Assembly: GCF_031326225.1 (NCBI RefSeq)
Contig: NZ_CP133720.1
Coordinates: 2,976,001 to 3,040,000 of the forward strand
Origin: Undibacterium cyanobacteriorum
GTDB taxonomy: Bacteria > Pseudomonadota > Gammaproteobacteria > Burkholderiales > Burkholderiaceae_D
DNA: 64,000 nt
Reading direction: 5' to 3'
How positions within the stretch are numbered: the first letter of the stretch is position 1; every line of letters begins with the position of its first letter. This document shows positions 43,480 through 52,856 of the stretch, one piece after another. The notes beneath the pieces were generated by a model. It was not told the DNA's origin, did not search any database, and saw nothing but the letters and a program-made list of their open reading frames with translations. The translations under genes and the position numbers were made by a program.

Positions 43480-45147
43480 ATGAGTGACTTAAACACCACT
43501 AACGACCTTCAAAACGAGCAAGATCTCACGCCTACCAAGAAAGTATCGACTGATTTGATACGTAAAGAGGTCGCACGTCGCCGCACTTTCGGCATTATCT
43601 CTCACCCGGATGCTGGTAAAACGACATTAACCGAAAAGCTCTTGATGTTTTCGGGTGCGATTCAATTAGCAGGAACGGTCAAGGCGCGTAAGAGTGGTCG
43701 TCATGCGACTTCAGACTGGATGGAAATTGAGAAGCAACGTGGCATTTCGGTCGCTTCCTCGGTGATGCAGTTTGAATATCGTGATCACGTGGTGAATTTG
43801 CTTGATACGCCAGGTCACCAAGACTTCTCAGAAGACACTTATCGCGTATTGACCGCAGTCGATTCAGCCTTGATGGTGATCGACGCCGCGAAAGGTGTGG
43901 AAGAACAAACCATTAAATTGCTCAATGTTTGCCGCATGCGCAATACACCAATCATTACCTTCGTCAATAAGATGGACCGCGAAACACGCGACCCCTTGGA
44001 ATTGCTGGACGAGTTGGAATCGGTCTTAAAAATTCAATGTGCCCCAGTGACATGGCCGATTGGCATGGGTAAAACTTTCCGCGGTGTGTATCACATCCTG
44101 AAAGACGAGATCATGTTGTTCACGCCAGGTAGTGAACGCGCCGATCAAGAATTTGAAGTGGTCAAAGGCATTGATAATCCTCGTCTCGCCGAACTGTTCC
44201 CACTCGAGATCGAGCAACTCAAAATGGAAGTGGAATTGGTGCATGGCGCCTCCCATCCATTTGATCTTGAGGCCGTCTTGGCTGGCACGCAAACCCCAGT
44301 ATTCTTTGGCTCGGCGATCAACAACTTCGGTGTGCGTGAAATTCTGAATGCACTGCTCGACTGGGCTCCGGCACCACGTGGGCGCGATGCCACTGTGCGT
44401 GAAGTACAACCGAACGAAGCACCTTTTTCGGGTTTCGTTTTCAAGATTCAAGCGAATATGGATCCCGCTCACCGCGATCGTATTGCGTTCTTGCGCGTCT
44501 GTTCGGGTCGTTTCGAACGTGGCATGAAACTCAAGCATTTGCGTATCAATCGCGATATCAAGGTGTCGTCCGTCGTGACTTTCATGGCCTCCTCACGAGA
44601 GCAGGTTGAAGAAGCGTATGCAGGCGATATCATCGGCTTGCCGAACCACGGCAATATGCAGATCGGTGATAGCTTTTCCGAAGGCGAGTTGCTGCAATTT
44701 ACGGGCATCCCCTACTTCGCTCCAGACTTTTTCCGTACGGCGCGTATTTTGAATCCACTGAAAACTAAGCAACTACAAAAAGGTTTGCAGCAATTAGGTG
44801 AAGAAGGTGCGGTCCAAGTATTTAAGCCTGTCGCCAGCAGTGACCTCATTCTCGGCGCGGTCGGTGTTTTGCAGTTTGAAGTTGTCGCCAGTCGTTTGAA
44901 AAACGAATATGGTGTCGACGCCGTTTTCGAGGGCACCAGCATCAACTGCGCCCGCTGGATCACCTGCGACGACAAGAAGAAGTTAGCTGACTTCGAACGT
45001 TCCAGTGCCGGCGCCAACTTGGCATACGATGCCGCAGGTAACCTCGCTTATCTCGCGAGCTCCGGCGTCAATTTACGTCTCACGCAAGAACGTTGGCCCG
45101 AAGTCGTATTCCACGCGACGCGTGAACACGCGGCGAAACTCGATTAA
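43480..45147 (+). CDS. prfC: Peptide chain release factor 3 (RF3)
   Basis: GTPase that recycles RF1 and RF2 from the ribosome. The 555-residue form begins MSDLNTTND, with a Walker A SHPDAGKTT, a DTPGHQDF switch 2, and NKMDRE as G4; domains II and III follow. The N-terminus is about 25 residues longer than in E. coli RF3. The frame also starts at 43426, which would add 18 residues; neither start has a perfect ribosome site. Confidence 0.94.
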   Translation: MSDLNTTNDLQNEQDLTPTKKVSTDLIRKEVARRRTFGIISHPDAGKTTLTEKLLMFSGAIQLAGTVKARKSGRHATSDWMEIEKQRGISVASSVMQFEYRDHVVNLLDTPGHQDFSEDTYRVLTAVDSALMVIDAAKGVEEQTIKLLNVCRMRNTPIITFVNKMDRETRDPLELLDELESVLKIQCAPVTWPIGMGKTFRGVYHILKDEIMLFTPGSERADQEFEVVKGIDNPRLAELFPLEIEQLKMEVELVHGASHPFDLEAVLAGTQTPVFFGSAINNFGVREILNALLDWAPAPRGRDATVREVQPNEAPFSGFVFKIQANMDPAHRDRIAFLRVCSGRFERGMKLKHLRINRDIKVSSVVTFMASSREQVEEAYAGDIIGLPNHGNMQIGDSFSEGELLQFTGIPYFAPDFFRTARILNPLKTKQLQKGLQQLGEEGAVQVFKPVASSDLILGAVGVLQFEVVASRLKNEYGVDAVFEGTSINCARWITCDDKKKLADFERSSAGANLAYDAAGNLAYLASSGVNLRLTQERWPEVVFHATREHAAKLD

Positions 45148-45217
45148 GCCTGTGGCTTGGTCATTTCTCGCGGATCAGCGATCCGCCGTTGACGATCAAT
45201 AGAAGCTACAAAAAAAG

Positions 45218-45252
45218 AAACGGACGAACCAATAATGGTCGTCCGTTTTTTT
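45218..45252 (+). terminator. Rho-independent terminator of prfC
   Basis: Ten-bp perfect stem AAACGGACGA with TCGTCCGTTT, 11-base loop, then seven T. It sits 70 bp after the prfC stop. Confidence 0.9.
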
Positions 45253-45297
45253 CACTGCGTTTTTTTCACCGTGCTTTTTTCACCGCTTCTTTTCACA
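45246..45297 (+). repeat. Four T-rich near-tandem repeats
   Basis: TTTTTTCAC recurs three times and TTTTCAC once at about 14-bp intervals, beginning inside the T run of the prfC terminator. It looks like repeated copies of the terminator tail. Confidence 0.65.
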
Positions 45298-45333
45298 CCA
45301 ACGAAACGAGATTTCAAACTTCACTTCTTTCAA

Positions 45334-45888
45334 CTACTCCAATTCCAAACGCATACGCTCGAAGCGTATCGTGACCCCATTCGGTAAAGTATCTGCGACA
45401 TCCTCTAACTTTTGAAAACCTAGCACCTTGTAAAAAGGCACTCCAGGTAAAGTCGCCATCAATTCTAAAGCTGCAAATCCTTGGGCTCGTGCGGCTGCTT
45501 TACAGGCATTGAAAATCGCCGTACCAACCCCGCGTCGTGCGGCATCAGGAGCAATGAAGAAAGCACGAATTCGTGCCGCATCGTGTTGTGGGTCAAGAAA
45601 TTCTGCGCCGCCCATTGGACGTTGATCTCCGCCATACAGCGTGCGACGTCGACTCCATCCACCACAGCCAGCGAGCCTGCCATCGATCTCGGCCGTAAAA
45701 TAACTGCCGTCTTTCACCAGTGCCGTATCGACCCCGAACACGTGCTCAATCGCCGCTTCAGTTTCTTGATCCGTATAGAAGCCCTTACTCAACTCACGCG
45801 CCGACTGTGTAATCAATTGATTGAGTTGTGGCACCTCTTCCATGTGACTCGCTCTCACCAATACCGAAGTCTGAGCTGCTTGATTCAT
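45334..45888 (-). CDS. GNAT-family N-acetyltransferase
   Basis: A 184-residue acetyltransferase. The acetyl-CoA loop is APDAARRGVGTAIFNACKAAARAQGF (motif A, RGVGTA), preceded by AEIDGRLAGCGGW and followed by ATLPGVPFYKVLGFQ. The substrate cannot be told from sequence. It is convergent with prfC. The ribosome site (GGAAATTAC before the ATG) is acceptable. Confidence 0.88.
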   Translation of the reverse strand: MNQAAQTSVLVRASHMEEVPQLNQLITQSARELSKGFYTDQETEAAIEHVFGVDTALVKDGSYFTAEIDGRLAGCGGWSRRRTLYGGDQRPMGGAEFLDPQHDAARIRAFFIAPDAARRGVGTAIFNACKAAARAQGFAALELMATLPGVPFYKVLGFQKLEDVADTLPNGVTIRFERMRLELE

Positions 45889-45985
45889 GTAATTTCCTTC
45901 CCCAAATTGAGTGGCCTTAGAGCTGGCAGCTGAGCATCGTCAACTTCAGCGCGCTGATTCATGGAATGATCATACACAGAACCAT

Positions 45986-46027
45986 AACAAAAGAAAACGC
46001 GCCACCAGTTTTCACTAGTGACGCGCA
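45986..46027 (-). terminator. Probable terminator of clpB
   Basis: On the minus strand GCGCGTCAC pairs with GTGGCGCG with one G-U pair, followed by TTTTCTTTTG. It lies 60 bp after the clpB stop. Confidence 0.6.
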
Positions 46028-46087
46028 TTCAGTTTCCGCCTTTTTCGCCTCAGCTTGATGTTGCGCTAGACCCAATCATCAACACCA

Positions 46088-48679
46088 TCATGCCTTACGG
46101 AAGCTCAGTTCACTACCATCGACATCAACGAGGATAGTATCTTTGGGGCCGAACTTACCTTGCAAAATCAATTTAGACAAAGCGTTTTCGATCTCTTGTT
46201 GAATCGCGCGTTTCAATGGACGTGCACCATACACTGGGTCGAAACCGGCTTCGGCAATCTTCAACAGCGCTGCATCGCTAACTTCTAAACTCATCTCCAT
46301 TTGCGCCAAACGTTTGCTTAAAGTCTGCAACTGAATCTTGGCAATCGAACCGATGTTTTTCGCATCGAGCGCATGGAACACCACAATCTCATCGATACGA
46401 TTGATGAACTCAGGTCGGAAATGCGTTTTCACTTCGCCCATCACAGCAACTTTCACGAGTGCAGGATCACTACCTTCCATCGCTTGAATTTGGTGCGAAC
46501 CAAGGTTCGACGTCATGACAATCACCGTATTCTTAAAGTCGACCGTGCGACCTTGCCCATCAGTCATGCGGCCATCATCCAAGACCTGCAACAAAACGTT
46601 GAATACATCGTGGTGTGCCTTTTCGACTTCATCAAGCAAAATCACGCTATAGGGCTTGCGACGCACGGCTTCCGTCAAGTAACCGCCCTCTTCATAACCC
46701 ACGTAACCCGGTGGCGCGCCGATCAAGCGCGCGACCGAATGTTTCTCCATGAATTCGCTCATGTCGATACGAATCAAAGATTCTTCCGTATCGAACATGA
46801 AGTTCGCCAAGGCCTTACACAATTCGGTTTTACCCACCCCAGTCGGCCCTAGGAATAAGAAAGAACCGTATGGACGATTCGGATCACCCAAGCCCGCACG
46901 CGAGCGACGAATCGCATCCGATACGGCGACTATCGCTTCATGCTGTCCGACCACACGTTGATGCAAAGCGTCTTCCATTTGCAAAAGTTTTTCGCGTTCA
47001 CCTTGCATCATGCGTGACACCGGAATTCCGGTCGCGCGCGAAACGATCTCGGCGATTTCTTCGGAACCAACTTGAGTCCGCAACAATTTGGTCTTACTTT
47101 CATTCTGCGCATTTTTCGCCGCTTGCAGCTCTGCCGCTTTTAGTTGTGCTTCCAACTCCGGCAAGCGACCATACTGCAATTGCGACATGGTTTGCCAATC
47201 GCCTTTGCGTTTCGCATCTTCCATCTGCAAACGGATTTTCTCGATCTCTTCCTTGATCTGCGTCGTGCCTTGCACTTGCGATTTTTCTGCTTTCCATACC
47301 TCTTCTAAGTCAGCATATTCGCGCGACAAAGTTTTGATCTCGTCTTCTATCAAGGCGAGACGCTTCTTCGAACCTTCGTCTTTTTCGCGTTTGACTGCCT
47401 CGCGTTCAATCTTCAATTGAATCAAACGACGATCCAATTTATCCATCACTTCAGGTTTGGAATCAATTTCGATCTTGATCTTGGCTGCAGCTTCGTCAAT
47501 TAAGTCAATCGCTTTATCGGGTAAGAAACGATCGGTGATGTAGCGATGTGAAAGTTCAGCCGCTGCGACGATCGCAGGATCAGTGATATCAACGCCATGA
47601 TGGACTTCATACTTCTCTTGCAGACCACGCAAGATTGCGATGGTCGCTTCTACACTAGGTTCATCCACAATGATTTTCTGAAAGCGACGCTCCAAGGCTG
47701 CATCTTTTTCGATGTATTTACGATACTCATCGAGCGTCGTGGCACCAACGCAATGCAACTCGCCACGCGCTAAGGCAGGCTTCAGCATATTGCCCGCATC
47801 CATCGCACCTTCGGCTTTACCAGCGCCAACCATGATGTGCAATTCATCGATAAAAACGATGGTCTGGCCTTCGTCCATGGCGATTTCTTTGAGTACTGCT
47901 TTCAAACGTTCTTCAAATTCACCGCGGAATTTTGCGCCCGCAAGCAAGGCCGCCATATCGAGCGACAAGACTCGTTTAGACTTCAAGCTGTCAGGCACTT
48001 CGCCATTCACAATCCTTTGCGCGAGCCCCTCGACAATCGCTGTTTTACCCACGCCAGGCTCTCCGATCAAGACCGGATTATTTTTGCTCCTGCGTTGCAA
48101 AACTTGAATCGCGCGACGGATCTCATCATCACGACCAATCACAGGATCCAACTTACCAAGACGTGCACGTTCAGTGAGATCAAGCGTGTATTTTTTCAGA
48201 GCCTCACGTTGGCCTTCCGCATCAGCAGAATCAACGTTACCTCCACCACGCACACCTTTGATCGCCGCCTCCAACGAACTGCGTGTTAAACCACTTTCAC
48301 GTGCCAATTTACCGGCCTCGGATTTATCATCAACCAAGGCCAGCAACACCATCTCACTGGCTAAGAATTGGTCACCTCGTTTCTGAGATTCTTTATCAGC
48401 CAAATTCAGTAAGCCCACCAGTTCGCGCCCCACTTGGACCTGACCATCGGTACCGGTCACTTTGGGTAAACGCTCTAATGCGCTCTTCAAACCATTCAGC
48501 AATGCATTGACGTTCACTCCAGAACGTTGCAAAAGTGAGCGTGCGCCCCCATCTTCTTGGTTTATTAGTGCCAAGAGCAGGTGCACGGGTTCTATATATT
48601 GGTTATCATTGCCGACTGCTTGGCTTTGCGCATCCGCCAAAGCCTCTTGCAGTTTTGTCGTTAATTTATCAAGACGCAT
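46088..48679 (-). CDS. clpB: ATP-dependent disaggregase ClpB
   Basis: Heat-shock AAA+ chaperone that pulls aggregated proteins apart with DnaK. The 863 residues hold the Clp N-domain (1-145), AAA1 with Walker A GEPGVGKT (about 204-211), a coiled-coil middle domain (about 405-530), and AAA2 with Walker A GPTGVGKT (about 610-617) and sensor motifs. It lacks the LGF/IGF loop of ClpA/ClpX. A GAGGGGG ribosome site stands just before the ATG. No sigma-32 promoter was convincingly seen in the 110 bp upstream. Confidence 0.97.
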   Translation of the reverse strand: MRLDKLTTKLQEALADAQSQAVGNDNQYIEPVHLLLALINQEDGGARSLLQRSGVNVNALLNGLKSALERLPKVTGTDGQVQVGRELVGLLNLADKESQKRGDQFLASEMVLLALVDDKSEAGKLARESGLTRSSLEAAIKGVRGGGNVDSADAEGQREALKKYTLDLTERARLGKLDPVIGRDDEIRRAIQVLQRRSKNNPVLIGEPGVGKTAIVEGLAQRIVNGEVPDSLKSKRVLSLDMAALLAGAKFRGEFEERLKAVLKEIAMDEGQTIVFIDELHIMVGAGKAEGAMDAGNMLKPALARGELHCVGATTLDEYRKYIEKDAALERRFQKIIVDEPSVEATIAILRGLQEKYEVHHGVDITDPAIVAAAELSHRYITDRFLPDKAIDLIDEAAAKIKIEIDSKPEVMDKLDRRLIQLKIEREAVKREKDEGSKKRLALIEDEIKTLSREYADLEEVWKAEKSQVQGTTQIKEEIEKIRLQMEDAKRKGDWQTMSQLQYGRLPELEAQLKAAELQAAKNAQNESKTKLLRTQVGSEEIAEIVSRATGIPVSRMMQGEREKLLQMEDALHQRVVGQHEAIVAVSDAIRRSRAGLGDPNRPYGSFLFLGPTGVGKTELCKALANFMFDTEESLIRIDMSEFMEKHSVARLIGAPPGYVGYEEGGYLTEAVRRKPYSVILLDEVEKAHHDVFNVLLQVLDDGRMTDGQGRTVDFKNTVIVMTSNLGSHQIQAMEGSDPALVKVAVMGEVKTHFRPEFINRIDEIVVFHALDAKNIGSIAKIQLQTLSKRLAQMEMSLEVSDAALLKIAEAGFDPVYGARPLKRAIQQEIENALSKLILQGKFGPKDTILVDVDGSELSFRKA

Positions 48680-48789
48680 GTAGCCCCCTCGATTAAAGTC
48701 ATGTTTTTAATAGCTCTAAGATTAGGTGAAATTGGAGCTTTTCAAGAACTCTCATCGAGAAATTCGCGAACACTTGCGTTACATCAATC

Positions 48790-49335
48790 ATGCATTTAGA
48801 ACAAATCAATTTAAGTTACGTTGCCAAAGAAGATAGAATTTTATTTCGCATTGGCTTAGCAGGCGAAACCCCTGAAGCAGAAAAGAGCGAAGTGCGCTTG
48901 TTTTTCACACGCAGGCTGTTGCAAAGAATGTGGCCAACTCTGATGGAGGCCATGGCCACGCATTTACGCTTAAATCGGCCAGAAGCTGCCTTTGCCAGCG
49001 AAGAAATCGTTAGCATGGATCATGATCAAGCGATCAATAATATCTCTCAGAGTGGAAATTTCGACCAAGCGTATCAAGCAGATAATCGTAAAGTCATCAC
49101 TGGTGATGCACCACTCCTGATCGAAACGATACAATTCCACTTACAACAAAATGCCTTACTCTGGATTCAATTTCACCCAACCGCAGGAGGCACCATTGAT
49201 GTCAAGCTCAACTCTGAGCTTTTACATGGTTTTTGCAAATTGCTGATCGATACTGAGAAAATTTCAGAATGGGGATTGGAATTAAAAATGCCAAAATCCA
49301 GCGAGACTTATGTCCCCTCACACATGCTCAACTAA
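48790..49335 (+). CDS. Conserved hypothetical protein, divergent from clpB
   Basis: A 181-residue soluble protein that I cannot assign. It has MHLEQINLSYVAKEDRILFRI, which looks like a beta-hairpin, a Lys/Arg-rich helical middle (RRLLQRMWPTLMEAM), and a C-terminal beta-rich half ending in LELKMP. No metal or catalytic motif stands out. There is no clear ribosome site. It shares the 110 bp between clpB and itself with the clpB promoter. Confidence 0.75.
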   Translation: MHLEQINLSYVAKEDRILFRIGLAGETPEAEKSEVRLFFTRRLLQRMWPTLMEAMATHLRLNRPEAAFASEEIVSMDHDQAINNISQSGNFDQAYQADNRKVITGDAPLLIETIQFHLQQNALLWIQFHPTAGGTIDVKLNSELLHGFCKLLIDTEKISEWGLELKMPKSSETYVPSHMLN

Positions 49336-49393
49336 GCATGCATGAGGAATACATCAATTTGTAGTTCTTACGCGAGACTGGGTAAGTCAGAGA

Positions 49394-50359
49394 TCAAAGA
49401 AATTTCTGATGGTGCTTAAACTGCTCAGTCGCGCGAACGAGCTCCGCTGCGATACCTGGTTCCATCGCGGCATGACCCGCATCCTTAATCATATGCAATC
49501 TGGAACTTGGCCACGCCTGATGTAAGCGATAAGCCGACAAAGGTGGGCAGATCACATCGTAGCGCCCTTGTACGATCACGGCCGGTAGATGGCGAATTAA
49601 ATGGATATTTTTGATGAGCTGATCTTCATCCATAAAAGCGCCATTGAGCATGTAGTGTGCTTCTAAGCGACCAATTCCCAGGCTCACTTGATCAGATTCA
49701 AAATCTTCGATTGCTTGCGCTTGCGGTTCCAAGAACAAGCAAGAACCTTCATAGCGGCTCCAATGACGCGCGGCTTCACGGTAGATAGCTGGCTCCTCGT
49801 CAAATAGACGTTTAACGTAGGCTTGCAGGAGATTGCCTCGTTCTGAATGCGGAATCGCGTGAGCGAAAGCTTCATGCACTTCAGGAAAGAAGTGATTCAT
49901 ACCGTTAATGAACCAATCGACTTCCGCTTTGGTACATAAGAAAATCCCGCGCAAGACGAATCCGAGACACCGATCTGGATACGCTTGTCCGTAAGCCAGT
50001 GCCAAGGTAGATCCCCATGATCCGCCAAATACCAACCACTGATCGATATTCAACATCTCACGAATTTTTTCAATATCTTCGATCAGCAATTCGGTGGTGT
50101 TGTTTCGATACTCACCCAATGGCGTCGATTTACCAGCACCACGTTGGTCAAACAAAACAATTCGATAGTGGGCCGGATCAAAAAAACGCCGATGGGTCGG
50201 AGACGTCCCACCGCCGGGGCCGCCATGCAAAAACAAGACTGGTTGACCAGCAGGATTCCCGCACTCTTCCCAATACAAATTATGTAGCCCATCGACTTGC
50301 AAGCGCCCCTGACGATAAGGTTCAATCGGTGGAAACATGAGCGTATTTTCGTCAGCCAT
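49394..50359 (-). CDS. pip: Proline iminopeptidase
   Basis: Releases N-terminal proline from peptides in the cytoplasm. The 321-residue S33 alpha/beta hydrolase shows the oxyanion HGGPGGG (45-51), DQRGAGKSTP (71-80) and nucleophile GGSWGS (112-117, Ser114), with GRYDVICP and DAGHAAMEPG giving the late Asp and His. A good AAGGAT ribosome site precedes the ATG. It lies 34 bp past... the CrcB gene, in the same strand after an 83 bp gap. Confidence 0.93.
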   Translation of the reverse strand: MADENTLMFPPIEPYRQGRLQVDGLHNLYWEECGNPAGQPVLFLHGGPGGGTSPTHRRFFDPAHYRIVLFDQRGAGKSTPLGEYRNNTTELLIEDIEKIREMLNIDQWLVFGGSWGSTLALAYGQAYPDRCLGFVLRGIFLCTKAEVDWFINGMNHFFPEVHEAFAHAIPHSERGNLLQAYVKRLFDEEPAIYREAARHWSRYEGSCLFLEPQAQAIEDFESDQVSLGIGRLEAHYMLNGAFMDEDQLIKNIHLIRHLPAVIVQGRYDVICPPLSAYRLHQAWPSSRLHMIKDAGHAAMEPGIAAELVRATEQFKHHQKFL

Positions 50360-50442
50360 TTTTTATCCTTCGTTCGATTTATTTGAAGTACTTTATTTCG
50401 TATGAATTGGAAAGCAACAATTGGAAACCACCATCGAGCACC

Positions 50443-50826
50443 TTACTGCGCGAAAAAACGCCACGAGGCAAGTCCTAAAAAGCACAATACTATAGATCCA
50501 AGTAGATGCGTGGCGGTGTGGGCGAAAGCCCACATCCAATCTCCTTTTTGAATCAACTGCATGGCCTCGGCGGAGAAGGTCGAGAATGTCGTCAAACCTC
50601 CCAAAAATCCAGTCACGATCAACAAGCGCCACTCTGGAGATATCTGTGGATTACTCGAAAAAAAACCGACGCAAATGCCAATCACATAAGCACCACCCAG
50701 ATTTGCCAACAAGGTCCCGATCGGCAAATTGGACTGAACATGATTAAACAGCACACTTAAAACCCAACGCAAGCATGCCCCCAGAGCGGCGCCCAATCCC
50801 ACAACGAGAAAGCCTAAGCCACTCAT
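50443..50826 (-). CDS. crcB: Fluoride exporter CrcB/Fluc
   Basis: A 127-residue inner-membrane fluoride channel with four membrane segments. Family motifs are GAALGACLRW (about 12-21), GTLLANLGGAYVIG (about 37-50, with the conserved Asn) and GFLGGLTTFSTFSAE (about 73-87), which form the sodium and fluoride sites. The ATG overlaps the moaE stop by 4 bp, so it is co-translated; no fluoride riboswitch is possible in this overlap. Confidence 0.93.
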   Translation of the reverse strand: MSGLGFLVVGLGAALGACLRWVLSVLFNHVQSNLPIGTLLANLGGAYVIGICVGFFSSNPQISPEWRLLIVTGFLGGLTTFSTFSAEAMQLIQKGDWMWAFAHTATHLLGSIVLCFLGLASWRFFAQ

Positions 50827-51296
50827 ATTTTGTGGTCCTTTGAGTCTAGCGTCCACTTCGCCATCGCATGATCATCGCTCACGCGTGCATCAACCCAACG
50901 TTCGCCTTCAGGAGTGCTCTCTTTCTTCCAAAATGGCGCTTGTGTCTTGAGGTAGTCCATCATGAACTCGCAGGCTGCAAATGCCTCACCACGATGCGCA
51001 CTGGCCGCAACAACTAAAACAATTTGATCACGTGGAAGCAAAGGGCCAACCCGATGAATGATCAAACCATCGAATAAATTCCATCTTGTTTGCGCTTCAA
51101 GTGCGATTGCGTTGAGGGATTTTTCGGTCATACCAGGATAATGTTCCAACTCCATTCCTGCCACCTGTTGTCCGTCATTCATATCGCGCACCAAGCCGAC
51201 AAAGCTCACAACTGCTCCGATATCGGAGCGCTTCTGCCGGATTCTATGTAGCTCTACATTCAAATCAAAATCTTCGCGTTGAACTCGCACTTCCAT
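50823..51296 (-). CDS. moaE: Molybdopterin synthase catalytic subunit MoaE
   Basis: Transfers sulfur to precursor Z in molybdopterin synthesis. The 157 residues show the family patterns GAVVSFVGLVRDMNDG, LEHYPGMTEKSL, HRVGPLLPRDQIVLVV, SAHRGEAFAACEFMMDYLKTQAPFWKKE with the catalytic lysine pair. moaD lies 3 bp upstream. Confidence 0.96.
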   Translation of the reverse strand: MEVRVQREDFDLNVELHRIRQKRSDIGAVVSFVGLVRDMNDGQQVAGMELEHYPGMTEKSLNAIALEAQTRWNLFDGLIIHRVGPLLPRDQIVLVVAASAHRGEAFAACEFMMDYLKTQAPFWKKESTPEGERWVDARVSDDHAMAKWTLDSKDHKI

Positions 51297-51299
51297 TGT

Positions 51300-51560
51300 T
51301 CACCCCCCGGTCACTGGAGGAAAAAACGCCAGCTCATCACCTTCTTTTAGCTGAACATCGTGTTCGATCATGACTTGATTCACCGCCATACGAAGAACGC
51401 GATCAAAGGATAAAGCTTGATCCCAGGGGGAACCTTGATCGATCAAACGTTGACGTACTTGAGTCGCCGAAATGGATGCGTCATCGAGATTCAATTCTAA
51501 TGTCGAACAATCGAGTTTTTCCCGAACGCTGGCAAAAAAACGTAAGTGCAATTTCATCAA
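51300..51560 (-). CDS. moaD: Molybdopterin synthase sulfur carrier MoaD
   Basis: An 86-residue ubiquitin-fold protein ending in the double glycine FFPPVTGG that is thiocarboxylated and works with MoaE. The gene is packed between moeA (21 bp) and moaE (3 bp). MoaA and MoaC are not in this window. Confidence 0.96.
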   Translation of the reverse strand: MMKLHLRFFASVREKLDCSTLELNLDDASISATQVRQRLIDQGSPWDQALSFDRVLRMAVNQVMIEHDVQLKEGDELAFFPPVTGG

Positions 51561-51581
51561 AAAATATCCTAGCTCAGATGC

Positions 51582-52841
51582 TTAATACAATAAATTAGTG
51601 AACGGCAAGAAGCGCACCAAATCACCCTCGGCGATTGTCGTCTGTGGTGCGACATCAATCAAACCATCCCCCCAAACAGCCGAAGTCAAAACTCCCGAAC
51701 TTTGATTGGGAAAGAGTTCAAGACCACCGTTTTGATTAACGCGGGCTCGCAAAAACTCATTACGTTTATCGGCCTTCGTCCAATTAAAGTCGGCACGCAC
51801 ACGATATGATTGCGGCTCCACGTTTTGAACGCCCTGCATACGCAACAAGAAAGGACGCACAAATAATAAAAACGTGACCAAACTCGACACGGGGTTGCCC
51901 GGCAAACCCAAAAAAGCAGCTGGTAAAGATTGACCGTCGATTCTTCTTACATGTCCAAAAGCCAGCGGCTTTCCAGGCTTCATGGCAATCTGCCAAAGGG
52001 CGATCGCACCTTCCGCTTCCACCGCGGGCTTGACATGATCTTCCTCGCCGACGGATACCCCACCTGAGGTGATAATGACATCATGATGCTGAGCAGCCTC
52101 CCGCAAAGTCGCGCGCGTCGCCTCCAAATCATCTGGCACAATACCGTAATCAGTGACCTCACATTTGAGATTTTGCAATAAGGATCGCAATACATAACGA
52201 TTCGAGTTGTAAATGGCGCCTGGTCGCAAAGCTTCACCGGGCATCGTGAGTTCATCGCCAGTAAAAAATACGGCTACCCGTAACGGTGCCACCACTTTAA
52301 TTTCTTTCAATCCTACCGAGGCGGCCAATCCGCACTCTTGAGCACGGAGGACTGTGCCAGCTTCAAGAATGCGGCTACCTGCACAAATATCCTCACCTTG
52401 ACGACGAATCCATTCACCTCGCTTCGGCTGATACATAATTCGAACAAACTGTTTCCCATCGATTTCTTCGGCGCGCGTTTGCTCCTGCATCACCACCGCA
52501 TCAGCTCCTTCGGGGATAAAAGCTCCCGTAAAAATACGGGCAGCTGTGCCAACCTGCAGCACATTTCCAACCGATCCTGCTGGAATGCGCTGGGTCACCG
52601 GCAGCAAGGTATTCCCCGACGTACACTCGGCAGCGCGGACCGCATACCCATCCATTTGTGTATTGTCCATGGGTGGCACATGCAAGTTCGAAATGAGATC
52701 TTCTGCAAGGATTCTTTGATTGGCGTATAGAGTCTCAATGGATTCGACTCTGCCATGTGCTTGGGCCGCCGAAAGTAGAGTTTCGAGCGCTTGATGGACG
52801 CTCAACATAGGTGCTTTTTGCATTGTCCTGACTAACATCAT
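51582..52841 (-). CDS. moeA: Molybdopterin molybdotransferase MoeA
   Basis: Inserts molybdate into adenylylated molybdopterin. The 419-residue protein has the family blocks PPMDNTQMDGYAVRAAE, AGSVG, RIFTGAFIPEGADAVVMQE, FFTGDEL, the MoCF-binding ITSGGVSVGEEDHVKPAVE and PGKPLAFG, and LGLPGNPVSSLVTF. The start is uncertain by six codons: ATG at 52841 or at 52823, the latter with AGGA close by. phzF ends 15 bp upstream. Confidence 0.95.
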   Translation of the reverse strand: MMLVRTMQKAPMLSVHQALETLLSAAQAHGRVESIETLYANQRILAEDLISNLHVPPMDNTQMDGYAVRAAECTSGNTLLPVTQRIPAGSVGNVLQVGTAARIFTGAFIPEGADAVVMQEQTRAEEIDGKQFVRIMYQPKRGEWIRRQGEDICAGSRILEAGTVLRAQECGLAASVGLKEIKVVAPLRVAVFFTGDELTMPGEALRPGAIYNSNRYVLRSLLQNLKCEVTDYGIVPDDLEATRATLREAAQHHDVIITSGGVSVGEEDHVKPAVEAEGAIALWQIAMKPGKPLAFGHVRRIDGQSLPAAFLGLPGNPVSSLVTFLLFVRPFLLRMQGVQNVEPQSYRVRADFNWTKADKRNEFLRARVNQNGGLELFPNQSSGVLTSAVWGDGLIDVAPQTTIAEGDLVRFLPFTNLLY

Positions 52842-52856
52842 TGACTGTTTGAGAAT

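Noticed and set aside
44026..44538. 170-residue open frame antisense to prfC
   Set aside because: Shadow of RF3; no start signal and no recognisable protein.
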